Assembly: GCA_902782945.1 (NCBI GenBank)
Contig: CACZOU010000061.1
Coordinates: 1 to 64,000, forward strand
Reading direction: 5' to 3'
DNA from: an uncultured Methanobacteriaceae archaeon
GTDB lineage: Archaea; Methanobacteriota; Methanobacteria; Methanobacteriales; Methanobacteriaceae
Length of the DNA stretch: 64,000 bases
Positions 28,758 through 38,769 of the stretch are shown here, piece by piece. A program made the position numbers and the translations under genes. Below the pieces are notes generated by a model, which searched no databases, was not told the DNA's origin, and saw nothing but the letters and a program-made list of their open reading frames with translations. Positions within the stretch are counted from its first letter, which is position 1; each line of letters starts with the position of its first letter.

Positions 28758-29156
28758 ATGAGTGATATTATAAAAGGATGGCGTCATAGCGATCAGAGAT
28801 ATAATTTAATAGGAACAAAGTGTAACAAGTGTGGATGTACTTTTTTCCCAAAAAAAGTAGTATGTCCAAACTGTAGAAGCCATGGTGAAATAGAAGACAT
28901 CCAATTTAAAGGAACAGGAAAAATATACACTTATTCTATAATACACAGCGCAACAGATGACTTTAAAAATAATTCCCCATACGCAGTAGGAATTATAGAA
29001 CTAGATGAAGGTGCAAAAATAACAGCACAAATAGTAGATTGTGATTTAAACGATTTACACATAGGTGACGAAGTAGAAGTTGTATTTAGAAAAATAAAAG
29101 AAGAAGGCAAAGATGGAGTTATATCATATGGATACAAATTCAAACTCAAAGAATAA
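28758..29156 (+). CDS. DUF35-type Zn-ribbon/OB-fold protein
   Basis: 132 residues. An N-terminal zinc ribbon (GTKCNKCGCTFFPKKVVCPNC) is followed by an OB fold (GTGKIYTYSIIHSATDDF ... ITAQIVDCDL ... GDEVEVVFRKI). In archaea this family usually pairs with the acetoacetyl-CoA thiolase and HMG-CoA synthase genes for isoprenoid synthesis and bridges the two enzymes. No such partner is in the window; here it lies between two chelatase genes. It has its own good GGAGG site, and its last 29 bases overlap the next gene. Confidence 0.85.
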   Translation: MSDIIKGWRHSDQRYNLIGTKCNKCGCTFFPKKVVCPNCRSHGEIEDIQFKGTGKIYTYSIIHSATDDFKNNSPYAVGIIELDEGAKITAQIVDCDLNDLHIGDEVEVVFRKIKEEGKDGVISYGYKFKLKE

Positions 29157-29616
29157 TACAGGAATACTACTAATAGGCCATGGAAGCAGACTACCCTACA
29201 ACAAAGAAGTAGTTAACAAAATCGCAGAAAAATATTCAGAAAAAAATCCTGAATATAACGTAGAAGTAGGATTCATGGAACTAGCAGAACCAAACATACC
29301 AACAGCATTCAACAAACTAAAAGAAACAGGAGTAGATAGAATTATTGTAACACCTGTATTTTTAGCTGATGGAATGCACACTAAACGTGACATACCTAAA
29401 ATATTAGGTCTTGAACCAGAAATAGAAGAAACAAACGAAGAACACCATCATGACCACGAACACGGACATGGACATGAACACGGACATCATCACCATCATC
29501 ATGATGAAGAACCACAACACGTAGAGTTTGATGGAGAAATAATATATACAAAACCTCTCGGCGCTGATGATTTAATAGTAGATATCGTTGCAAGTAGAGT
29601 GAATGAACATTTATAA
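29128..29616 (+). CDS. cfbA: CfbA/CbiX-type sirohydrochlorin chelatase, copy 3 (His-rich loop)
   Basis: 162 residues from ATG 29128 (GGAG 9 bases upstream; ATG 29113 also in frame). Metal-site motifs IGHGSRLPYNKE and VFLADGMHTKRDIP. The loop holds a dense His/Asp/Glu/Gly tract of about 30 residues (DHEHGHGHEHGHHHHHH), which is a metal-storage or delivery feature known in some CfbA/CbiX proteins, and the tail GEIIYTKPLGADDLIV is as in the other copies. The start lies inside the DUF35 gene in another frame. The His tract makes this the best candidate for the nickel enzyme, but that is inference. Confidence 0.85.
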   Translation: MDTNSNSKNNTGILLIGHGSRLPYNKEVVNKIAEKYSEKNPEYNVEVGFMELAEPNIPTAFNKLKETGVDRIIVTPVFLADGMHTKRDIPKILGLEPEIEETNEEHHHDHEHGHGHEHGHHHHHHDEEPQHVEFDGEIIYTKPLGADDLIVDIVASRVNEHL

Positions 29617-29705
29617 AATAATAACTCAATCTCCTCCACAAATCTTTTTTTTATTAAATTAATACTAAAGAATCTTTTTTTTTAAACTAAAAATAATTAT
29701 AATAC

Positions 29706-30719
29706 ATGATAATTATGAAAATATCAGAACTAGGAGAAAGAAAATTAATAAAAATACTTCTTGAAAAAAGAGATGAAAAACTAACAGTTAAAGATGAAAA
29801 AATAATAGAAAGTTATCATGATGACGCGGCTATACAAGAAAATAAGCAGAAATACACAGTACTATCCACAGATATGCTGATACAACATACCCATTTTCCT
29901 AAACAGATGACATATTACCAGATGGGCGAAAAAATAGTGACTGTAAACGTTAGTGATATCTTAGCAATGAATGCAAAACCCGAATCTATACTAGTATCTA
30001 TGGCATTACCACCAACAATGCTAGTCAATGAATTCAATGAACTAGTAGAAGGTATATTAGATAAATGCAGTGAATATAATATCACTCTTATTGGTGGAGA
30101 CCTAAATGAGAATGATGAAATTATATTAACAGGGACAACAACTGGGCAAATAAATAAAAACATTAAATTACAAAGTAATATACAAGAAGACAATTTAATA
30201 GCTGTAACTGGACAACTTGGAACTCCAGCAGCAGCACTAGACATCCTAAATAGTAATGAAATCATAGACATACCAGATAATGAAAGAAAAAATATCATAA
30301 ATAGTATTCTTGAACCAAATCTTCCACTTAAAACATCAAAATTCCTACAAAAACACCCTGAACTTGTTACAAGTATTACAGACATAACTGATGGTTTAGC
30401 AATAGAACTAAAACACTTGCAAGAAAAAAATAACCATTTAGGATTCCAAATAATTAAAAATAAGCTACCTTATAACAAATATATCCAAAAAATAGCTGAT
30501 TGTAATAATAAACCATTGAATGATTACTTATTACATTTTGGAGAAGAATTTGAATTACTATTAACACTAGATTCAGAAGAATATGAACAATATCGTGAAA
30601 AATTAGTGGATGTAACTGTTATAGGTAGAGTAAATAATAGTAAATTAATAACTATACTAGAAGATGATTGTCTTAAAGAAATAAAGATAAAAGGTTATGA
30701 ACATTTAAAGGATGATTAA
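29706..30719 (+). CDS. thiL: Thiamine-monophosphate kinase
   Basis: 337 residues. ThiL motifs: N-terminal ISELGERKLIKILL, then DDAAI, STDMLIQHTHFP, VNVSDILAMNAKP and TDITDGLAIELKHL. It phosphorylates thiamine monophosphate to the diphosphate cofactor. ATG 29715 is an alternative start three codons in. Its stop is directly followed by the next gene's ATG, so the two form one unit. Confidence 0.92.
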   Translation: MIIMKISELGERKLIKILLEKRDEKLTVKDEKIIESYHDDAAIQENKQKYTVLSTDMLIQHTHFPKQMTYYQMGEKIVTVNVSDILAMNAKPESILVSMALPPTMLVNEFNELVEGILDKCSEYNITLIGGDLNENDEIILTGTTTGQINKNIKLQSNIQEDNLIAVTGQLGTPAAALDILNSNEIIDIPDNERKNIINSILEPNLPLKTSKFLQKHPELVTSITDITDGLAIELKHLQEKNNHLGFQIIKNKLPYNKYIQKIADCNNKPLNDYLLHFGEEFELLLTLDSEEYEQYREKLVDVTVIGRVNNSKLITILEDDCLKEIKIKGYEHLKDD

Positions 30720-31670
30720 ATGAATAGATGTAATATTTGCCCAAATCATTGTAGTTTCGATGGTAACTCAATATGTCAACAAACTCCCCTATATGATTCT
30801 GAGGATGCGATATATACTACTGCAGTAGCTATTGATCCGATAGAAAAAAAACCATTATATCACTTTCTTCCAGGTACATTTACTTTATCAATTGGTACTC
30901 TTGGATGTAACTTAAAATGTTTAAATTGTCAAAATCATACAATAGCCCAGCCAGAGCAAAGTATTCTTGTTCCTACAACAACATACACTCCAGAGGATAT
31001 TGTTAATCAGGCAATAGAAAATAATCTTGAAAGCATATCCTGGACATATAATGAACCAACAATTCATCCAAAATGGATTATAAGTACTGCTAAAGTAGCA
31101 AAACAATATAACATTAAAACAATAGTTGTTTCTAATGGTTATACTAGTGAGGAAACACTTGCAGATTTAGTTAAATATGTTGATGCTGTAAATATTGATA
31201 TAAAAAGTATGAGTAATGATTTTTATAGAGAGGTTTGCTCTGGTCTAGTTGATCCTGTTTTAAACTCTGTTAAATATTACGTCAAACATGATGTACATGT
31301 AGAATTAACAAATCTTTTAATTCCAGGATATAATGACACTACCGAAGATATGAGAAATATTATTAATTTTGTGGGAAACACTTCTAAAGACATTCCTCTT
31401 CATTTCACAAGATTTTATCCTAACTTTAAATTAATGGATGTTGAAGCCACACATGAAAGAACAATATCTAAAGCCTGTGATTTAGCCCAGTATCTGGGAA
31501 TTAAATATGTTTATCCAGGAAATGTATCACCATCATATAAGGATAATACATATTGTAAACATTGTAGACACGTATTAGTAGAAAGAAACGGGTATGATAT
31601 TAAAAGTTATGTTACAAGCCAATGTGCTTGTCCTAATTGTAGTCATAAAGCAGATATAATAATTAAATAA
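30720..31670 (+). CDS. AmmeMemoRadiSam-type radical SAM enzyme (PflA-like)
   Basis: 316 residues. The radical-SAM cluster is LGCNLKCLNCQN (CxxxCxxC), preceded by an N-terminal CNICPNHC motif and followed by the SWTYNEPTIHPKW segment typical of the AmmeMemoRadiSam subgroup. A C-terminal CKHC ... CACPNC pair forms a zinc ribbon. Its natural substrate is not known. Family members are normally encoded with AMMECR1 and Memo genes; neither is in this window. Immediately downstream of thiL with no gap. Confidence 0.88.
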   Translation: MNRCNICPNHCSFDGNSICQQTPLYDSEDAIYTTAVAIDPIEKKPLYHFLPGTFTLSIGTLGCNLKCLNCQNHTIAQPEQSILVPTTTYTPEDIVNQAIENNLESISWTYNEPTIHPKWIISTAKVAKQYNIKTIVVSNGYTSEETLADLVKYVDAVNIDIKSMSNDFYREVCSGLVDPVLNSVKYYVKHDVHVELTNLLIPGYNDTTEDMRNIINFVGNTSKDIPLHFTRFYPNFKLMDVEATHERTISKACDLAQYLGIKYVYPGNVSPSYKDNTYCKHCRHVLVERNGYDIKSYVTSQCACPNCSHKADIIIK

Positions 31671-31711
31671 ATACTATTTTTAAAAAAAAAGTAAGGGTAT
31701 TTGGTAGAGTA

Positions 31712-33508
31712 CTAGAATACTCCACCTCCACCTCCACCAAATCCACCAGATCCGATATCTCCAATGTCTCCAAAGGAACCAGGGTCAGTATCAGTTTCCG
31801 GCGTGTTTAATGTATTAAATGATGAATACATTATAGCCCATCCACCATAATATGAGAAGTATAATGTATCATAGTCAGAATAGTACTCCTCTGATACGTT
31901 ATATTCTTTGAAGTATTTTTTCATGTTTTTATTTACTTCATCAGCACATCCTAGTGCTGTTGCATATACTAAGTATCTTCCCCAGACTTGCACTGATTCT
32001 GGAGGATATTCTTTAATTAAACTATAATCTTTAAGATATTTCTTGAAATTTTCCCATTTATCATTAAATTCTTTTCCTTCAGGCGTCCATCTTCCCATAA
32101 TTCCATTTGAATCAGATAATAATATTAGTACTGATTCTATAAGCACTAATACTCCTAATATGAAAACATTTGATAATTGTGATGAAGAATCAATAAATAC
32201 GAAGAGAATTATTATTCCTAATATTGCAATAATTATTGAAACAAGAGATATTAAGTTCATTATAGAATCACCTGTATCATCAAATAATTCTTTTACTCTT
32301 GCTGATGTTACTTCTTTATTAACATCTATTTCCCATGCATCCATGAATTGTGAAAATTCTCCTCTATCGCCCTCAGATATACTTTTTAATGAAATATTAC
32401 CTTTTTTATCTTCATATCGTTTTAAGTATTTGATAATATCTTTTTCATATTGTTTAAGAGATGATTGATCTTTGTCTTTCCTCTTAATAATCATATCATT
32501 ATCATTACCAACAATTACTTTATAGTATTTTTTATCTATTAAATCTAATAGAGTGGCTTGAAATCCATTTAAATCTGAAGTTCCTATAGGCTTACCTATC
32601 ATAGCATTTACAAATACGGCTGAATCATTTGTAGGTAATTGGCTTTCATAATCTGCCTTATAATCTATTTTAGGCTCCCGGCCATACTTATAATAGACTC
32701 CTACTGGTACAAATAATAATATTACAAATATTATTTCAAGTACATAACACATATTATCCTGGAATTGGATACTATTTGCATAATCTTGTTGATCTTGTTC
32801 TATAATAGTTTTTGCATCTTTATTTATTACATCAGCATTTTCAGTACTGTTGAAATATGATTTTGGTATTAACATTCTTATTTCAGTATTTTGTCCTGAG
32901 TCTAAATGATTATATACAGTTTTAAGTGTATTATCAGAGGTCCATGTGCTTTCTTTAACATCACTTGGAGGATTATTCCATAATTCCACTTCATTATGAC
33001 TTCCAGGTAACTGGATATAAGTTGTTAAATTATCTACACTAGAATCCCATCCGGAACCCCATGCCATGTACTGGTATTCAGCAATATCATTGTATATTTT
33101 TACTCCTTTATTGAAGTTATAATGATATATTATACGTACATCCTCATCAGACACTTTTTGTGTTTTAGCTTCATCTTTATATAACCATACCTTTATCTGT
33201 ACATTATTAGATGAATTTATTACTTCCACTGTATTATAGTACCCTGGAGTTTCTACAGATATATTATCTATACTCTGATTACCACTTATTGTCACATCAC
33301 GATAAACACCATTTACAGTTCCACTAATCTTATATGTTACATCCTCTGCTATTTGTGTTGCTCCGTTATCTTGGATTGTGATATGTTTTTCCACATTTCC
33401 TAAATTGTAGCTACCCTCTTCAGCAAATGAAAAAGGTATACATAAAAGTGTTATTACCATGACTAGAATTAGAAACTTTCTAAGACTACTTGTTTTTAAT
33501 CTTTTCAT
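31712..33508 (-). CDS. DUF2207 membrane protein with Gly-rich C-terminus
   Basis: 598 residues. A signal peptide (MKRLKTSSLRKFLILVMVIT..., cleaved near FSFA-EEG), an extracellular DUF2207 domain of about 220 residues, and a membrane helix at about 252-270 (VLEIIFVILLFVPVGVYY). Then comes a cytoplasmic region with two more helices at about 416-435 and 440-460, and a final GGFGGGGGGVF tail. The function is unknown. The gene follows a LemA gene on the same strand by 217 bases, a pairing often seen in bacteria and archaea. Confidence 0.85.
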   Translation of the reverse strand: MKRLKTSSLRKFLILVMVITLLCIPFSFAEEGSYNLGNVEKHITIQDNGATQIAEDVTYKISGTVNGVYRDVTISGNQSIDNISVETPGYYNTVEVINSSNNVQIKVWLYKDEAKTQKVSDEDVRIIYHYNFNKGVKIYNDIAEYQYMAWGSGWDSSVDNLTTYIQLPGSHNEVELWNNPPSDVKESTWTSDNTLKTVYNHLDSGQNTEIRMLIPKSYFNSTENADVINKDAKTIIEQDQQDYANSIQFQDNMCYVLEIIFVILLFVPVGVYYKYGREPKIDYKADYESQLPTNDSAVFVNAMIGKPIGTSDLNGFQATLLDLIDKKYYKVIVGNDNDMIIKRKDKDQSSLKQYEKDIIKYLKRYEDKKGNISLKSISEGDRGEFSQFMDAWEIDVNKEVTSARVKELFDDTGDSIMNLISLVSIIIAILGIIILFVFIDSSSQLSNVFILGVLVLIESVLILLSDSNGIMGRWTPEGKEFNDKWENFKKYLKDYSLIKEYPPESVQVWGRYLVYATALGCADEVNKNMKKYFKEYNVSEEYYSDYDTLYFSYYGGWAIMYSSFNTLNTPETDTDPGSFGDIGDIGSGGFGGGGGGVF

Positions 33509-33725
33509 AGTATATACCTCATAATTTATTAAAAATTGTTAATAGTTTCTCTTTATTATGTAATATATTTATTTGTCTTTTAAACTTGTTGTTGATAAAA
33601 TAAAAGTAGATTATGAGTGAGATATAGTTTAGATATTTATGACAAACTTACATTATATGAATAAAAAATAATTTTAATTAATTAGAAAATAATATAAAAA
33701 AAATAAAAAAAGAGAAATTCTGGAA

Positions 33726-34280
33726 TTAGAATTTTATATTTGGTGCTGCACGAGTTCCTTCCTGTGCTTCAAAGAATTCTGATTCTTCAAAATGGAATAT
33801 ACTTGCTACTATATTACTTGGGAATTGTTGACATAGGTTATTATATTTTAGTACGGTGTCATTATAGAATTGTCTTGCATAGGATATCTTGTCTTCTGTA
33901 TCAGATAATTCTTGTTGTAATTCTAGGAAATTCTGGTTAGCTTTTAGATCAGGATATGCTTCTGCTACTGCAAATAAAGATTTTAATGCATCTGTTAGCA
34001 TATTATCTGCTTCAGCTACTTCTTTAACACTTGAAGCATGTGCCATGTTTGATCTTGCCTGAGTAATTTGTTCAAATGTTGATTTCTCATGGCTTGCATA
34101 TCCTTTAACTGTTTCTACAATGTTTGGTATTAAATCATTACGTCTTTGTAGCTGTACATCTATTTGACTCCATGCATTAGACACTCTGTTTTTACCATTT
34201 ACTAAATCATTGTAGTATTTTACTAGTAATAATATAATTGCAATAATTATAATTACAATAATTATCAGTAACCAATCCAT
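33726..34280 (-). CDS. lemA: LemA-family membrane protein
   Basis: 184 residues. One N-terminal helix ([22 protein letters not shown]), then [35 protein letters not shown], the LemA signature, and the long helical bundle with [14 protein letters not shown] near the end. GGAGG lies upstream of ATG 34280. LemA function is unclear; partner of the DUF2207 protein. Confidence 0.95.
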   Translation of the reverse strand: MDWLLIIIVIIIIAIILLLVKYYNDLVNGKNRVSNAWSQIDVQLQRRNDLIPNIVETVKGYASHEKSTFEQITQARSNMAHASSVKEVAEADNMLTDALKSLFAVAEAYPDLKANQNFLELQQELSDTEDKISYARQFYNDTVLKYNNLCQQFPSNIVASIFHFEESEFFEAQEGTRAAPNIKF

Positions 34281-34425
34281 TGTTATAACCTCCTTATATT
34301 AATAATAAACCTACTTATTGTATAGTTTATACTATTTATTCATATTTTCTATTATATAATATAAAAATTTATTTATTAGATATCCTTATATTAATTAAAT
34401 ACTAATAAATATTGGAGGGATTTTG

Positions 34426-35553
34426 ATGAGCACATATAAAGATTTACAGGTATTATCTGATGCGGCATATTATGACCGTTGTAATTATGTTAATTATAAT
34501 GTGGATAATGTTCTTAAAGAAACAGATAAGATTAAAGACGGTATTTATCATGCAAAAGCCGGAAATATGGATGTACCTTTATTCAAAGTATTATTAACAA
34601 ATCAGTGTAATAATGATTGTGCTTATTGTACTAATTGTATGAATCATAAATATCAGCGTGCTCGTCTTAGTCCAGAAGCTCTTGCACGTATATATATGAA
34701 ATATTATGAGAATGGTACTGTTGAAGGTCTTTTCCTTAGTTCTGGTATAATAAAAGATGCTGATTCTACCATGGAGGAAATGATTGAAGCAGTTAGCTTA
34801 CTACGTAACAAATATTCATATAAGGGCTATGTTCATTTAAAAATTATTCCTGGTGCTAGTAAAGACCATATTAAATATGCTATGCAATTAGCAGATAGAG
34901 TTAGTATTAATATTGAAGCAGCAACCAGGGATGGATTAAGTGACCTTAGCAGTACTAAAAATTATGATAAAGATATTTTGAAAAGACTTGACTGGATTGA
35001 TAATCTTCATAGAAGAAATCATAATCTGGCAAGTAGTGGACATACCACACAGATTATTGTAGGAGCTAATGAGGAAACTGATGAAGATATTTTAAAACAG
35101 GTTTACCATCTAACACAGAAGTATGATGTGCTGTATAATTACTTCAGTAACTTCAAACCACTTGAAGGAACACCACTAGAAAACCATGAAGCAGGCGACC
35201 CTCGAAGAACAGGAAGATTATATCAGGCAGAATACCTATTCACAAAATACAATTATAACAAAGATGACATAATACTAGATGACAATGGAAACCTAGAACT
35301 TACAAATGACCCAAAATACACAATAGCATTACAACACATGGAAGACTATCCAATAGATGTTAACACGGCAAAATATAAAGAATTAATCAGAGTACCAGGC
35401 ATAGGATTAAAATCAGCACGAAGAATAACACACCTACAAAAAGAAAACAAAAAAATCACGAGCCTAAAACAATTACAACAACTAGGAGCTAATATTAAAA
35501 AATGCAAAATATTTGTAAAAGTTGGTGGGTCATATCAAAGTACCTTGATATAA
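34426..35553 (+). CDS. Radical SAM protein of the putative DNA modification/repair family
   Basis: 375 residues from ATG 34426 (GGAGGGAT upstream). The cluster motif is TNQCNNDCAYCTNC (CxxxCxxC). A TIM-barrel region follows with GLFLSSGII and INIEAATRDGL, and a C-terminal helix-hairpin-helix (ELIRVPGIGLKSARRITHLQ) that would bind DNA. This matches a family usually encoded next to a uracil-DNA-glycosylase-like gene. No such neighbour is present here; the next gene is convergent. Its substrate is unknown. Confidence 0.88.
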   Translation: MSTYKDLQVLSDAAYYDRCNYVNYNVDNVLKETDKIKDGIYHAKAGNMDVPLFKVLLTNQCNNDCAYCTNCMNHKYQRARLSPEALARIYMKYYENGTVEGLFLSSGIIKDADSTMEEMIEAVSLLRNKYSYKGYVHLKIIPGASKDHIKYAMQLADRVSINIEAATRDGLSDLSSTKNYDKDILKRLDWIDNLHRRNHNLASSGHTTQIIVGANEETDEDILKQVYHLTQKYDVLYNYFSNFKPLEGTPLENHEAGDPRRTGRLYQAEYLFTKYNYNKDDIILDDNGNLELTNDPKYTIALQHMEDYPIDVNTAKYKELIRVPGIGLKSARRITHLQKENKKITSLKQLQQLGANIKKCKIFVKVGGSYQSTLI

Positions 35554-35612
35554 AAAAAATAGATTGAAATTGTATAGTTTAACCACTATACACTACTAAT
35601 ATGCTTGAATTA

Positions 35613-35969
35613 TTATAAATCCTCAAATAACTTCCAGATTTCGGGATACTTATCCGCAATTGCTTCCTCTAAAATTAGTGAAGCTTCACTACTAATACTA
35701 AATTCAGGTGTTGTTTTTTTAAGATATCTTAAACATGCAGCTGATTTTGGAGACCATAAACTTATTCTAGGATTTTTTTCAACTTCTTCTTTTATTTCAT
35801 TTAACTTATCATCAGATAATGTTAAAAATCTATTGTCCCTAATATTTTCAGAGGATTGTCGTTTATTGCTAGATTTTTTTGACTTTCTTGGTTTTGATTC
35901 TTTTGCAGGTTTTTTTATCAGTGCATCTAATCCTTTTCCCAGTGCATTATCAGTCATATTATTCTTCAC
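35613..35969 (-). CDS. Small ParA partner with a ParB-like N-terminal motif
   Basis: 118 residues. N-terminus MKNNMTDNALGKGLDALIKK: the GKGLDALI motif is that by which bacterial ParB proteins begin and touch ParA. A basic, Ser/Lys-rich linker (about 20-45) follows, then a helical C-terminal domain (about 50-118, ending ADKYPEIWKLFEDL). There is no ParB CTPase box, no helix-turn-helix and no dimer domain visible. Its start overlaps the end of parA by 11 bases. It may be an adaptor linking ParA to something other than parS; that is inference. Confidence 0.7.
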   Translation of the reverse strand: MKNNMTDNALGKGLDALIKKPAKESKPRKSKKSSNKRQSSENIRDNRFLTLSDDKLNEIKEEVEKNPRISLWSPKSAACLRYLKKTTPEFSISSEASLILEEAIADKYPEIWKLFEDL

Positions 35970-36735
35970 CTTCTAATTTAATAAATTCTTTTGCTAATTT
36001 TCTATATGCCTTTGCACCTTTTGAATCAGGATCATAAGTTATGCATGGTTGACCAAAGCTTGGTGCTTCTGCTAATTTAACATTACGTGGTATTTTTTCT
36101 TTAAAGATATACTCTGAATCTTTGAAGAAGTCTTTAACATTTTTTGACACGTCTTTTGCTAATTTAGTTCTTGGATCATATAATGTTATCAATATTCCTT
36201 TTATTGGACATGGACTTTTTAATCTAGTTTCTACTAATTTTATTGTTTCAAGTAAGTCTGCCATTCCTTCTAATGCATAGAATTCTGCTTGTATTGGTAT
36301 TATAATACTATCTGATGCTACTAATGAATTTAATGTTAATATACCTAGTGATGGAGGTGCATCTATGAATATATAATCAAAGGCGATTTCCTGACTACTT
36401 AATTTTTCTTCTAGTATTGATTGAAATCCTATTTCTTTACTTAATTCTATTTCTGCTCCACTTAATGAAATATTACTTGGTATAATAAATAGGTTTGGTG
36501 TGTTTGTCTCCATTATTGCTTCTTCATAGGTGCATTTTCCTGTTAGTAATGTGTATATAGTTGTATCTAATTCATTTTTTTCAATTCCTACGCTTGTCGT
36601 AGCATTACCTTGAGGATCCATATCTATTATTAATATTGATTTTCCTAATTCTGCTAATGCAGCTCCTAAGTTTACAGCTGTCGTTGTTTTTCCACAACCA
36701 CCTTTTTGATTTAATATTGTTATTGTTTCTGTCAT
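35959..36735 (-). CDS. parA: ParA/Soj-family ATPase
   Basis: 258 residues. Deviant Walker A KGGCGKTT at residues 11-18, switch I DPQGNATTSVG, Walker B YIFIDAPPSLG and the C-terminal PRNVKLAEAPSFGQP. It is a chromosome- or cargo-partitioning ATPase of the Soj subtype with no N-terminal DNA-binding domain. A GAGG site lies upstream of ATG 36735. Its 3' end overlaps the small ParB-tail-like gene. A 190-bp AT-rich region with TATAACTTATAACTTATAA-type repeats lies upstream and may be its promoter or operator. Confidence 0.93.
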   Translation of the reverse strand: MTETITILNQKGGCGKTTTAVNLGAALAELGKSILIIDMDPQGNATTSVGIEKNELDTTIYTLLTGKCTYEEAIMETNTPNLFIIPSNISLSGAEIELSKEIGFQSILEEKLSSQEIAFDYIFIDAPPSLGILTLNSLVASDSIIIPIQAEFYALEGMADLLETIKLVETRLKSPCPIKGILITLYDPRTKLAKDVSKNVKDFFKDSEYIFKEKIPRNVKLAEAPSFGQPCITYDPDSKGAKAYRKLAKEFIKLEGEE

Positions 36736-36789
36736 TTTTAGTAGTTCCTCTATAATATTAATATTCTATTAATAGTTATGATAATATTA

Positions 36790-36837
36790 GTATTTATAAG
36801 TTATAATAGTATAAATTATAAGTTATAACTTATAACT
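36790..36837. repeat. Repeated TATAA(C)TTATAA-type sequence upstream of parA
   Basis: Short imperfect direct and inverted repeats of the TTATAAGTTATAA type cluster 55 to 100 bases upstream of parA. ParA proteins often control their own promoter, so this could be an operator; alternatively it is only the AT-rich promoter. Confidence 0.35.
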
Positions 36838-36924
36838 AAAATTAAACTATACAATAACAAAAAAATGAATCAAAAAAAATAAGATAAAAAAAAGAGGAAT
36901 AATTAATATTAAAAAATATTAATT

Positions 36925-38769
36925 TTAATCAAATTTTACACGTTTAGATACGTGGTATGGTAAAGGTAACTGTCTAAATGGCATTCCTTCGGTCTTTGAA
37001 TGAATCTCGTTAACTAAATCTTCAATACTAATTTCCTCTTTAGTATCATCTAAACGTCTATTAACAGTAATGCTGTTATTTTCTATTTCATTATCTCCAA
37101 CAACGATTGTGTAAGGAACCCATTCTTTACCAGAATTTCTAATTTTCTTACCAAGTCTTTCCTGAGTATCATCAATATCTACTCTGACATTAAGACCTCT
37201 GATTTTCTGATAAACTTCTTCTGCATATTCCATATGTTTATCAGTTACTGGGATAATTCTAACCTGTGTAGGTGCTAACCATAATGGTAATGATGGTTTT
37301 TTACCTTTATCTGTGGATGTTTTCTCTAATAAACTACAAATTACTCTTTCAATACTACCTGTAGGACTGCAGTGTAATATTGTAGGATATTGTTGTTCTT
37401 CATTCTCATCAAGGTAAGTTATACCAAATCTTCTAGCACTTTGAATATCCATTTGTACTGTTGGATTTTCAATTGGTCTACCAAGGTCATCAATTGCTGC
37501 AAAGTCTACTTTAGCGTTCCAGTAGTGTTTCATTTTAGGAATAATTTCAAGAAGTACTGGTTTCTTAATGTTTTCTCTTACAACTTGTTTAATCCAATCT
37601 TCATTATCATCGAAGAATTTCTGTGTTACACGGAATGCAACTTCATAATGTACTTCTAAATCAGATTCTGTCTGTGAACACATGTCAACCTGTTTAGCAA
37701 ATACTTGTCTTGCATGTTCATCATTTAAACATACACTGTGGAAGTCAGGCATTGTAAATGCTCTTAATCTTTTAAGTCCAACAACTTCTCCTTGTCTTTC
37801 AAATCTGAAACTGAATGTTGATAACTCATATATTCCTACTGGAAGATTTTTCCATGTTAAGAAGGAATCTGCTAGTATTCTGAATGCACCGAAACAACAT
37901 GCGAATCTTAACATTAATTCTCGGTGTTTTGTTTTTAATCTGTATTGTCTTTCACCGAATTTAGCTGCATGTTCTCTTATAGCAGGGTCTGCTAAATCAT
38001 ACATTACAGGAGTTTCTACAGGCATTGCTCCTCTTGCTGTAACTAGTTGATATACATAATCACTAAGTAAGTCTTTAACTAATTTTCCTTTAGGATACCA
38101 TCTTATATGACCTACATCTGCGGATGGTTCATTGCTTGCTAATTCTTTTTCTTTCATTAATCTTACGTGTGGAGGTTGTTTACCTGTGTCTTTAGTTTTA
38201 CCTTCTTCATGGTCAACTAATTGTCTTAATGTTTTATTTTTATAATTATATTCCTCTACATCATAAATTTGTCCATCTTCTTCTAATATAAGTAATTTTG
38301 ATGGTTCTGAAGGTTCTTTAGATTCTTCTTCTTCATCTTCATCAGGTTCTACTGTGATTGTTCTGGATAATTCTGATAATGGATGTCCTTTACATGCTAA
38401 TTCAAATGATTTATACCAACCGAATGGTACTCTTAGAACTGCTTCATTATTATCTACTAATTCAGCTTCTATTCCTTTAAGAATCTTTTGAGCTACATCT
38501 GGATTACTGAGTGATGAACTTAAATGTGCATATGGGTATACTACAATATTTTCTGCATTAACCTTGTTTTGTACATTTAATATTTCTTTAACTGCTTTTT
38601 TAACAATTAATTCTGGGTCTTCTTCGTCTTCTTTTTCAACAGCAATAAATGCAACTAATGCGTTGTCTACTCCTGCTGCTCTTTTTTCATCTTCAATATC
38701 TTCAGCCATTTTAGTTTTACTTCTAGTTTTATAACGTAAATAGTCTGAATGTATCATCAACGTTCGCAT
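36925..38769 (-). CDS. thrS: Threonyl-tRNA synthetase, archaeal type
   Basis: 614 residues. N-terminal archaeal editing domain ([18 protein letters not shown] ... [14 protein letters not shown]), related to D-aminoacyl-tRNA deacylases, and a class II core with [23 protein letters not shown] and [19 protein letters not shown]. The C-terminal anticodon-binding domain begins near [19 protein letters not shown] is 11 bases upstream of ATG 38769. Full length and apparently intact. Confidence 0.96.
   Translation of the reverse strand: MRTLMIHSDYLRYKTRSKTKMAEDIEDEKRAAGVDNALVAFIAVEKEDEEDPELIVKKAVKEILNVQNKVNAENIVVYPYAHLSSSLSNPDVAQKILKGIEAELVDNNEAVLRVPFGWYKSFELACKGHPLSELSRTITVEPDEDEEEESKEPSEPSKLLILEEDGQIYDVEEYNYKNKTLRQLVDHEEGKTKDTGKQPPHVRLMKEKELASNEPSADVGHIRWYPKGKLVKDLLSDYVYQLVTARGAMPVETPVMYDLADPAIREHAAKFGERQYRLKTKHRELMLRFACCFGAFRILADSFLTWKNLPVGIYELSTFSFRFERQGEVVGLKRLRAFTMPDFHSVCLNDEHARQVFAKQVDMCSQTESDLEVHYEVAFRVTQKFFDDNEDWIKQVVRENIKKPVLLEIIPKMKHYWNAKVDFAAIDDLGRPIENPTVQMDIQSARRFGITYLDENEEQQYPTILHCSPTGSIERVICSLLEKTSTDKGKKPSLPLWLAPTQVRIIPVTDKHMEYAEEVYQKIRGLNVRVDIDDTQERLGKKIRNSGKEWVPYTIVVGDNEIENNSITVNRRLDDTKEEISIEDLVNEIHSKTEGMPFRQLPLPYHVSKRVKFD

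Noticed and set aside
29915-30385. 156-residue minus-strand frame inside thiL
   Set aside because: Shadow of the conserved ThiL frame; Ser/Leu-rich composition and no start signal.
36790-36837. parS centromere sites
   Set aside because: The repeats upstream of parA are short, AT-only and imperfect; they do not resemble the GTTTCACGTGAAAC-type parS, and the partner protein has no DNA-binding domain.
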